64,000 nt of DNA from positions 496,001 through 560,000 of the forward strand of contig OZ220748.1 in NCBI GenBank assembly GCA_965117035.1. The letters are read 5' to 3'. The position numbers and the translations under genes were made by a program. Below the pieces are notes generated by a model. The model worked only from the letters and a program-made list of their open reading frames with translations. It ran no database searches and was not told where the DNA came from. Below, in pieces: positions 16,127 to 23,069 of the stretch (the first letter of the stretch is position 1; each line of letters starts with the position of its first letter). The DNA is from CAZENU01 sp965117035. GTDB taxonomy: Bacteria; Chloroflexota; Dehalococcoidia; Lucifugimonadales; CAZENU01.

Positions 16127-16677
16127 TGTTGGACGCCTATTGGCCGCGTCAACTGGAGCGTCGTTATAGTGATTCTGTTCGGGCGTGGTGTTGGGAATTC
16201 TATGGTCGAAGGTGTGTGTTCTGTGGGGGTGATGGGGAGGTGGTAGACCATAGGGTGCCACGGGCTCGGCGTTACAAGGTGCGGCTCCGGTTCGAGGCAC
16301 TTGACGTCGACCGCAGATATCTGCAGACGCTCGTGCATCATTACGAGTATCTCTTTCCCGATGATGGCGTCGATAACCTGCAGGTCGCTTGCCGGTCGTG
16401 CAACGGAGTGAAGTCGGGTCGTTACGAGGATGACCGCAGGCTGACGGAGCTGGCTGGCTATGCGGAGCAGGTTCGGTGGGGGCTTGGAGCGTCTGCGATC
16501 TCGGAATACCGGGCGTTCTGCGAGTTCTGGAAGGCGGCTGGCGTGAGCGACGATTACGAGTTGCAGGTCTGGCGGGCAGACCGTGACCAGGTAGCTGTTG
16601 CGGGGCGGTTTTTCGAGTGGAGGAATCTCGTCCGGCTCTGCGGTGGCAACCTGGCGGTGGTGGATGCGCTGAGGTGA
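16126..16677 (+). CDS. HNH endonuclease
   Basis: 183 residues. The HNH core is CVFCGGDGEVVDHRVPRAR...DNLQVACRSCNGVKSGR: two zinc-binding CxxC pairs flank DHRVP (first His) and the Asn in DNLQVAC. Such nucleases nick or cut DNA. Coupled upstream to the zinc-ribbon gene and downstream by a GTGA overlap to the J-domain protease, so the three are made from one message. The first 130 bases are visibly less GC-rich than the surrounding genes, a sign of separate origin. Confidence 0.8.
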   Translation: MLDAYWPRQLERRYSDSVRAWCWEFYGRRCVFCGGDGEVVDHRVPRARRYKVRLRFEALDVDRRYLQTLVHHYEYLFPDDGVDNLQVACRSCNGVKSGRYEDDRRLTELAGYAEQVRWGLGASAISEYRAFCEFWKAAGVSDDYELQVWRADRDQVAVAGRFFEWRNLVRLCGGNLAVVDALR

Positions 16678-19583
16678 GCAGCTCCGGAGCTAGCCACTCT
16701 CGTGGCTGCACTTGTGCGACGTGCAGCGAGAAGCGAACCGCTAGTAGGATTCTTGGCGTCGGGCCGTCGGCTACGGATAAAGAGGTCAAGCGAGCGTTCC
16801 GCCAACTCGCGCTCAGGTATCACCCCGACCGCAACCAAGACCCCGGAGCCGCCGAGCGATTCAGGGAGATATACGGGGCCTACGAGGTCCTGTTGGGCCA
16901 GCCTGAGTCCAAGGTCGAGCCCGCGCGTGATGGTGGAGAAATCTCATGCGACATGTGCGACGGCAGAGGGAGAATCCTGTCTCTGTGGAGCGAGACCCTG
17001 GGTGGCAAGGACTTTCGGTGCCCAAAGTGTCTGGGTGAAGGCCGGATTCGGACGGACGATCGCTCGAGATCGGCGCACATCAGGCATACGCCGCTCAACT
17101 GTAGGTGCTCCGATTGCCGTCGCCAATGGGAGGCTTGGCGACGCCAGACCCAGTCGCCACGCCAGCCAGATCGTGCGCAGGAACGGCAGCGGCGGCCATC
17201 CAACCAATCGGCTGTCGGCTTCGCTGAGGGATACCTGCGATGCAGCGCTGAGCGTGCCCGTCATGAGCAGGATCGCCAACGCGCAGCCCGCCAGGTCGAG
17301 GAGCAACAGCGGGAGCGGGCTCGGCAGATCGAAGAGCGGCGTCAGACCTGGGAGCAAGAGCGTCAGGAGCTTCTACAGCAGGGCCCAACGCACCACCGCA
17401 AAGAGGACCGTCGCAGGGGTCGGCCCACGCGCCGTCGACGCACCACAAAAAAGAGGACCGTGCGCGGGATTGCATTCGTCGGCGTCCTGGTGGTCGCCGG
17501 CGGCGTAGCGGCACTCGCCCTGTCGCCTCTGCCCGGGATCCTGGAGGACAGATCTTCACCGACTCCGAGCCCCACCGCTACCCCGTCGCCTCAGTCCACC
17601 CGCGCCGTCGCCATTCCCGCAGTCGTGCCGGTGGAGACCCCTACGCCGACGATGACGGCCCAACCCCCGACGGCAACTCCGTCACCGCCAACCACCCTGG
17701 CGACGGTCAGGGCCAGGCTCGCGCCCACCATCGAGGCGATGGCTACCCCGACGGCCTCCCGACCCGCCCGACTGTCGACGCCCGCGCCACCACCGCTTCA
17801 GGCGACGGCCAAGGCCAAACTTGCGGCCGCCTTAGCGGCAGGTCAGCCAACGCCCACGCCGACACCTACAGCGACCCGCACACCCACCCCTACACCCACT
17901 CCAACGGTAACACCGTCTCCGACGCCGAGCCCTACCAACACACCGAGTCCCACACCGAGCCCCACGCCCGTGCCCCGCGTCAATCTCGTACTGTCAGCCG
18001 ACACGGACCTGATGGGCTACTGGTCCGATGGCAGCGCCGACGTGAAGCTGGCCATGACGCTGCGCAACACCGGGGAGGTGGAGGTTCAGCCCGAGCAGTT
18101 CGTGCGGATCGAGTGCAGCCCCGACCGCTGCGACGAGACTGTCAGCCTGACCCTCGACGGCCAGCAGCGCGCATCGACCGAGGTCATCATGAGGCTTCCG
18201 ATGGGCACCACGAGGGTATCGCTCGACTACGGCAGCGATTCGGCCGTGGGGCTCAACGTCACAGTACCTGAGCGTATCCTCGGCGTCGGCCGGAATCTCT
18301 GGGAGTGCTACGCCGACCGCCGCCCGGGCGAGGACACCTGCGGCGGCTGGCGGAGTCCGGTCGTTGAGAAGTGGCTGAACGACGTGCCGGTCAAGGTGTG
18401 GGCCACTGGCCAGCAGGAGTACATTTCGGTTTTCAAGACGGTGCTCAGCGAGCTCGAGCCTGTGCTGGGGCTCCGGTTTGTGTGGGTGCCGGAAGCTACC
18501 GCGGCGGACCTCACGGCCTACTTGGGGATAGACACCGAAGACGCTCCAACTTTCGACTTCGACCCCAAGGCCACAGACGTGTGGGGGTTCGCGTCATGGG
18601 CAAACGCACACAACGGCGAGACCGTTGGCGGCTACATGGTGGTCTGGCGCGACGAAAGCTGGTGGGGGTGGCGACCCCGCATCGACTGGATCAGGACCGT
18701 GACGATACACGAGGCGTTGCACGCGCTCGTTCCCATCCACCATAGCACGCGCCCCCTCAGCATCATGGGCCGCTCAAACCTCAACACCTGGAGCCCGCGC
18801 GACGAGGCCCTGATGCGGCTCAACGCCCACCCATTGCTGGCGCCTGGCATGTCGATGGAGCAGGCCCGTTCCATGGTGGTGTTCACCGACGAGTTGCTCG
18901 ACTCGCCAAAGGAAGAGCAACCCGACGCCATCGACACCATGTGGCGCGCCCTAATGGCGCTCACGGACGCGGGCTCAATCAGGTTCAAGTTGACCGGCGG
19001 CTACTTCGACGGCGGCTGCCAGCACCTGAATTTCGGGGTGCGGCGTGGCCCCATCGAGCTTGCCCTGGGGAGATTCGACATCTTTAACGACGACCCTGCG
19101 CTCGCCTATCTCAATCTGCACAATGTCGAGCACCTGTGGGGCTACAGCCGCACGGACGGGGAATGGCTCCACTGGCAACGCAGCCCGTCCGGCCAGTGGG
19201 AGCCGTCGACGCCCGAAGACCTTTGGGACGCCACTGAGTGGTGGGTGTGGAACGGCAAGCTGCACAGGGTGCTGCGCACCATCATTCAAGATGGCAGGCC
19301 GGAGGACATAAGCGTTAGCACGACGCCCGACGGCCACCTGCGGCTCGAGGTGCTGATAGATAGCGCCTACCCCAACATGTGGGACTGGACGAGAGACGGC
19401 GGGACCCTGAAGTTCGCGCTCATCGTTGACGCCGAGACCTATGCCATCGTGGGCTATCACTACGAAAGGATCGAGGACCCCTCCCCGTACTGCGACAAGT
19501 ATCGAGAAGTGGCGACCGACGGGCAGCTCGGAACGGAGATTCAGGTACCCAAGGCCATCAGGGAGGCCCTGGGCATGGAGTAG
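16674..19583 (+). CDS. J-domain / transmembrane / metzincin-like protease fusion
   Basis: GTG 16,674 overlaps the HNH stop; this gives 969 residues. In order: HSRGCTCATC (8-17); a J-domain (about 24-75) with intact HPD at 50-52; CDMCDGRG and CPKCLGEG, two DnaJ-type zinc half-sites; HTPLNCRCSDC; a basic coiled coil; one membrane span at about 264-285; a Thr-Pro-rich linker to about 432; a CARDB-like beta domain (about 435-540); then a domain with HEALHALVPIHH at 679-690, the HExxHxxxxxH zinc site of metzincins, followed by SIM as a possible Met-turn; and a C-terminal domain with many Trp. The J-domain would face the cytosol and recruit DnaK while the protease lies outside. I know no family with this order. 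Confidence 0.8.
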   Translation: MSSSGASHSRGCTCATCSEKRTASRILGVGPSATDKEVKRAFRQLALRYHPDRNQDPGAAERFREIYGAYEVLLGQPESKVEPARDGGEISCDMCDGRGRILSLWSETLGGKDFRCPKCLGEGRIRTDDRSRSAHIRHTPLNCRCSDCRRQWEAWRRQTQSPRQPDRAQERQRRPSNQSAVGFAEGYLRCSAERARHEQDRQRAARQVEEQQRERARQIEERRQTWEQERQELLQQGPTHHRKEDRRRGRPTRRRRTTKKRTVRGIAFVGVLVVAGGVAALALSPLPGILEDRSSPTPSPTATPSPQSTRAVAIPAVVPVETPTPTMTAQPPTATPSPPTTLATVRARLAPTIEAMATPTASRPARLSTPAPPPLQATAKAKLAAALAAGQPTPTPTPTATRTPTPTPTPTVTPSPTPSPTNTPSPTPSPTPVPRVNLVLSADTDLMGYWSDGSADVKLAMTLRNTGEVEVQPEQFVRIECSPDRCDETVSLTLDGQQRASTEVIMRLPMGTTRVSLDYGSDSAVGLNVTVPERILGVGRNLWECYADRRPGEDTCGGWRSPVVEKWLNDVPVKVWATGQQEYISVFKTVLSELEPVLGLRFVWVPEATAADLTAYLGIDTEDAPTFDFDPKATDVWGFASWANAHNGETVGGYMVVWRDESWWGWRPRIDWIRTVTIHEALHALVPIHHSTRPLSIMGRSNLNTWSPRDEALMRLNAHPLLAPGMSMEQARSMVVFTDELLDSPKEEQPDAIDTMWRALMALTDAGSIRFKLTGGYFDGGCQHLNFGVRRGPIELALGRFDIFNDDPALAYLNLHNVEHLWGYSRTDGEWLHWQRSPSGQWEPSTPEDLWDATEWWVWNGKLHRVLRTIIQDGRPEDISVSTTPDGHLRLEVLIDSAYPNMWDWTRDGGTLKFALIVDAETYAIVGYHYERIEDPSPYCDKYREVATDGQLGTEIQVPKAIREALGME

Positions 19584-19599
19584 AGGACCTGCCACGACC

Positions 19600-19782
19600 A
19601 TGAGCTTCGGCAGAAGAGTCAGGTGGCGCTTGGGCGGGTGGGCCCTTGCCGGCTTGGAGTCCGTCTCGAGGGCTCTGAAGCGCGTCGAGGAGGCCCGCGG
19701 GCGCGACGTCACGTTCTTCGCCATAGAAGCGGCCATAGCGGTGAAGATGATCGCTCTGAGATGCAGAGACACAAGAGGGTAG
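19600..19782 (+). CDS. Small hypothetical protein, 60 residues
   Basis: ATG 19,600 with AGAGGA about ten bases before it, 16 bases after the protease stop. The peptide (MSFGRRVRWRLGGWALAGLESVSRALKRVEEARGRD, then FFAIEAAIAVKMIAL) is basic and amphipathic with one weakly hydrophobic helix. Probably the last gene of the operon. Function unknown. Confidence 0.45.
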   Translation: MSFGRRVRWRLGGWALAGLESVSRALKRVEEARGRDVTFFAIEAAIAVKMIALRCRDTRG

Positions 19783-19817
19783 AGGGCACTGTCTCCGTTT
19801 GAAACTATTCCTCGTAC

Positions 19818-20009
19818 TCATCGGGATTCTCGCCCTCGTCGAATTCCCGATTCCAAAACTACCCAACAATACCCAGGGTTATCGTCTTCCATTTGAGTGT
19901 GTACAACCCTGAACCAACAATAGGGCTCACTATTGGGTATGTCTTGCAACAGGCCGATTAGCTCATTGTCCAGTACAAGACGCTCATAACGCTTAACGAC
20001 TTCAAGCTC
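19818..20009 (-). CDS. Probable small protein without a clear start
   Basis: Sixty-three codons free of stops read ELEVVKRYERLVLDNELIGL, then DIPNSEPYCWFRVVHTQMEDD and GYCWVVLESG. The composition is protein-like, unlike chance frames here, but no ATG/GTG/TTG lies at a sensible place, so the 5' end may be lost or altered. It follows two other tiny minus-strand genes. Confidence 0.35.
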   Translation of the reverse strand, partial: ELEVVKRYERLVLDNELIGLLQDIPNSEPYCWFRVVHTQMEDDNPGYCWVVLESGIRRGRESR

Positions 20010-20106
20010 CTATCCAAAGTGTGCCAATCAAGATTCCCGCGAGAAGAATCCCCGCCCAAACATAGTCTTCACGTGTCCACGTCCCGTTCCGCTTTGTTCT
20101 TTTCAA
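20002..20106 (-). CDS. Small single-pass membrane protein, TTG start
   Basis: TTG 20,106 is five bases after GCGGAGG, a strong ribosome site that decides this start. The 34 residues are KRTKRNGTWTREDYVWAG followed by ILLAGILIGTLWIGA, one membrane helix with the basic end inside. Function unknown. Confidence 0.45.
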   Translation of the reverse strand: MKRTKRNGTWTREDYVWAGILLAGILIGTLWIGA

Positions 20107-20121
20107 TTGTTCCTCCGCTTT

Positions 20122-20235
20122 CTACATTTGCCCCTCTTTTTGGGGCTTAGTCATCTCATTGACCATATCCACAATCCATTCATTCGGATATGGCTTATCA
20201 GCTATTCCTGCTGCCGCGGACAGCCCCGCATACAT
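20122..20235 (-). CDS. Small hypothetical protein, 37 residues
   Basis: ATG 20,235 opens MYAGLSAAAGIADKPYPNEW and ends TKPQKEGQM. The 16-base gap to the TTG-started membrane gene suggests one transcript. No family and only a weak upstream site (AGGTGA too close). Confidence 0.3.
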   Translation of the reverse strand: MYAGLSAAAGIADKPYPNEWIVDMVNEMTKPQKEGQM

Positions 20236-20309
20236 CTTCACCTAACCCCCTGTCGGCTATCGGATGCCCAAAGGGGGCGACGAAGGGGGACGGGTAGCTG
20301 AGTAGGCCC

Positions 20310-20892
20310 TTACACAACGCGCACAACCCAGGTCACGTTCCCGGGCACCATCGACGGCGAAGGTGAGACGGCTTGATCGACCGCGTCAACGTCTCTCCAT
20401 GACTGCCAGCCGACCACGACAATCTTGGCCGACGTTGGCGAGCCGGTGGTACGTTTCCAGACTCGCCTTCCTGATCGGGAAGAGATCCGCCTTGCTCTGG
20501 AGCCGCTTGCCTTGATGCGACTGGCTGTAGTAGGCGCGGGCACGAGCGAATACGCTGTCAGACATCTCGGTGTGCGCGTCCTTAAACTCAAGCAGCACCA
20601 CCGGATGGCCCTTACCCCGGGAGACGAGCACGGCGTCCGGCAGAAAACGGATGAGAAGAGCCGTTGCGTCGTTTCCCGCATCCATGAGGCGAAGATGGGC
20701 CTTCTTCACCAGGGCGGTGCTTTCGACGCCGAACTTGTGAATCTCGTGGGTGTCGCAAGCGTCGTTGAAAGCTCCCGTAAACGACCGTTCGAATGTGGGG
20801 GACGCTCCTTTCAGCCGGCTGTTCTCCGACTCCAGACGTTTGAGACGTCGCCACCTTGGTCGATCCTGAGGCCGCCGTACTAGGTGCGCCAT
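20310..20892 (-). pseudogene. PD-(D/E)xK-like nuclease family protein, frameshifted
   Basis: From 20,892 the frame has a helical N-terminus, then FLPDAVLVSRGKGHPVVLLEFKDA: Asp, a strand, and ExK on the next strand, the core of PD-(D/E)xK enzymes. It continues KADLFPIRKASLETYHRLANVG and then loses sense, stopping at 20,386, while another frame carries on AKIVVVGWQSWRDVDAVDQ to a stop at 20,310. One indel near 20,430 separates them. Nuclease activity is inferred from the core motif only. Confidence 0.5.
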
Positions 20893-21018
20893 CAGTAAGG
20901 GTCTGATCGGTTACGCCTAACCGGCGGGGCGGCTCGCACAACTCGACCCCTTGTGCAGTTCAAGTCTAACATCCAACTTGGACCAAACTGGGGGCACTCA
21001 GGTTCACGAACCTCACTT

Positions 21019-21231
21019 CTAGCCCCGTCTTTCCCCCAGGTTCTCGGCCTTCGCCCGCCGGATAGCCCTGAGCGTTCTGCAAGACTCGCAGCCGCAGTTG
21101 GACGCGTGGGCCTGCTGGGGACGTTCCCGCACTTCATCGCGGGCCCTGGCCATGCCGTCGGCGAAGCCGTCTCGGTAGCCTTGGCATAGCTGGCAAGCTG
21201 GGTTCTCACATCCCGCATAGTCGTGCTGCAT
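21019..21231 (-). CDS. Small HxxxCxCxxC-motif protein
   Basis: ATG 21,231 follows AGGAG by eight bases, better placed than the GTG six bases earlier. The 70 residues contain GCENPACQLCQGY near the start (Cys residues spaced for metal), a helix, and then HASNCGCESCRTLRAIRRAK. The His-x3-CxCxxC element is the same as in 1429-1578 and in the J-domain protein. It is placed beside inverted repeat B. Confidence 0.6.
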   Translation of the reverse strand: MQHDYAGCENPACQLCQGYRDGFADGMARARDEVRERPQQAHASNCGCESCRTLRAIRRAKAENLGERRG

Positions 21232-21424
21232 GTTCACTGCTCCTGTCTATTGGCGACCGCTTTGGAGCGCTGCGACCGCTGACGGCACACCAAGCATGCC
21301 AGATACCCTCTGCTTGTCTGCGCTTCAGGCGAGCTCAGCGGCTTGAGCCGTTTAGCCATCGGATGTGGAGAGCAGCGGGTGGATGCCTGACCGATAGGCC
21401 TGCTCGTGCCGACGCTCTGTATGG

Positions 21425-21548
21425 TCTCCTTTCCCTAGGGCCTCGCCTAGCGGACCGGAATTACCGAGGATAATACAGTAACCCATACGAAAGAAGCATC
21501 TTGACATACGTGTGTGATAGGGCTTGTAGGCTACCATGCCCGAAACGG
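21425..21548 (-). repeat. Inverted repeat, copy B
   Basis: Reverse-complement partner of copy A at 14,306-14,430. Together they flank a 7-kb segment with the J-domain operon and the PD-(D/E)xK gene. Confidence 0.6.
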
Positions 21549-21719
21549 AGCCGCCAGCAAACCCAGCGTGGCTCTGGTGCAAGTCTGCTTGGGCATTCGG
21601 TGCGTCCGTGTCTCCTCGCGGTTTGCATCAGGGTAGGTGACCTGTCGCGTGTTCAGTGTGTTCGTCAAGGCTCTGAGCTTTGTGATTCTGAATCTGTTTG
21701 GCGGGCGAGCCATTAGGGC

Positions 21720-22331
21720 ATGGCAAGTAATCGGCCGGATGCGAAGATCATTGGCATGATAGTTGCCATCCTTGCGGGAAGTATCTTCCTCGTGAGCTGT
21801 GGGGAACCTAGGGCTTGTCCCATGTCGGGGTACCACGAATGGGGGACACCACCACCGCACATTGCAAACACCCTGGACTTCGACCTCGACGTAGAAGTCG
21901 ATGAGAACGGCCCGGACGGGGCAGTGGTGCGAATGACCGTGACAATGACGAGGCTCACCGAAGCGCCTGTGACATTGGCCCGCGGTTCTAACCTGTACGA
22001 TTTCCACATCACGAGGCGCAACTGTAGAACCATCCGTATCTTGCCCGGAAGCCGGCCCCTAGTCCTCTTCAATGAGGCCCTCGGATCGCGGATAGTCGAA
22101 ACCGAGGAATGGTACGGCTTCGACGAGAATGAAGAATTGGTCAACCCGGGACGCTACAGGGTCAGCGTTTTTGCCGACGTGAATGTTGGAGGAGAAGTAG
22201 CGGCGGAATCTTGGCTCAGCACAATCCCGCTGTACGTAGGCAGCGAATGGGTGACGATCACAAGCAGCTTCTTGGACAAAGCGCCAGCGAGTAGGCCGTT
22301 CAAGTTTCTGGTACCGGACGGGTATGACTAG
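21720..22331 (+). CDS. Lipoprotein with BsuPI-like domain
   Basis: 203 residues: a positively charged start, hydrophobic IIGMIVAILAGSIFLVSCG with lipobox LVSC, and a mature domain VVRMTVTMTRLTEAPVTLARGSNLYDFHI...SRIVETEEWYGFDENEELVNPGRYRVSVF. This order (strand, PVTL..GS..YDF, then W and PG.Y.V) is that of BsuPI intracellular proteinase inhibitors, which also occur in exported bacterial proteins. Inhibitory activity is not established. It lies a few kb from two protease loci, which is suggestive but may be chance. Confidence 0.6.
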   Translation: MASNRPDAKIIGMIVAILAGSIFLVSCGEPRACPMSGYHEWGTPPPHIANTLDFDLDVEVDENGPDGAVVRMTVTMTRLTEAPVTLARGSNLYDFHITRRNCRTIRILPGSRPLVLFNEALGSRIVETEEWYGFDENEELVNPGRYRVSVFADVNVGGEVAAESWLSTIPLYVGSEWVTITSSFLDKAPASRPFKFLVPDGYD

Positions 22332-22470
22332 GTTCACTGGCGCGGACCGAGAGGCCGAAGGATATGCAGCTTCCACAACAAAGAGCAGCGGTGGGTGTCT
22401 GACCCTGAGACATGGAGTCCTTGGACGCGGACGGGCAATCAGCGGTGGAACCGGGACTCCGACTCGGTGG
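22330..22470 (+). pseudogene. Remnant of the WxxW-repeat C-terminus
   Basis: One frame gives RFTGADREAE and another gives QRWVSDPETWSPWTRTGNQRW, the repeat unit that ends the protease genes at 29,125 and 32,826. Base-level similarity is clear (ggtgggtgtctgaccctgag..atgga against ggtgggtgtccgaccctgac). It is out of frame and detached from any protease domain, so it is debris of a further module copy. Confidence 0.6.
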
Positions 22471-22550
22471 GCACCGGATCAGTCCTATGCTTGGGGATGC
22501 GTTGGGCTTCCTACCCCTTCCGTAGACTTCACCCATCCCCACCACACGTT

Positions 22551-22917
22551 ATGCTCAAAGCCATAGTTCTGCCATTACTCATGCTTGCTCTCGCCTGTAC
22601 CGGTGGCGAGAACCCCTTGGCTGGGAGCGCATGGCAGTTAGGTGAGATCACGATCAGCTTCACACGGGACGGCATCAGCGGATGGACAGGCTGCAATAGC
22701 TACAGCGGAAAGTACGGGGCGGGTGATGGTTCTATATCCACCAGGCAGCTTTCGTGGACGGAGAGCGGCTGTCCCACCCAGACAGCGCAACTAGCGGAGT
22801 CTCGCTTCCTACACCTACTAGTGAGCCTCAAGTCGTTCGCCATCGTGGAAGACGAAAGCCACCTCGACCAACTAGCTCTCTACGGTGACCAGATCTCATT
22901 CATCCTTCGGCGAGCGC
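22551..22917 (+). pseudogene. META-domain (HslJ-like) lipoprotein, 3' end lost
   Basis: ATG 22,551 opens MLKAIVLPLLMLALAC, a lipoprotein signal, followed by NPLAGSAWQLGEITISF, GWTGCNSYSGKY and WTESGCPTQTAQLAE, the W.L, GCN.Y.G and T...C elements of META/HslJ domains. The domain ends around ISFILRR with no stop. Downstream (22,908-22,980) a different frame encodes KYHAETARFWINCLVNEAL-stop, a piece of another unrecognised gene, before the kinase starts at 23,070. The META frame happens to stay open into the kinase, giving an apparent 1014-residue fusion that I do not accept. Confidence 0.6.
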
Positions 22918-23069
22918 GTCAAGTACCACGCCGAGACCGCACGGTTCTGGATCAACTGCCTTGTCAACGAGGCTCTATAGATGAGGTATGGGTGGTTCGA
23001 GACCCGCGCCGGCGAGATCTCTGGCATTTGGGCCAAGGCCCCGAACGTTCGCAACAGGAGGGTTGCCCT

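Noticed and set aside
20107..20301. Plus-strand 64-residue protein rich in Leu, His and Ile
   Set aside because: It overlaps two small minus-strand frames with better ribosome sites and has no signal of its own.
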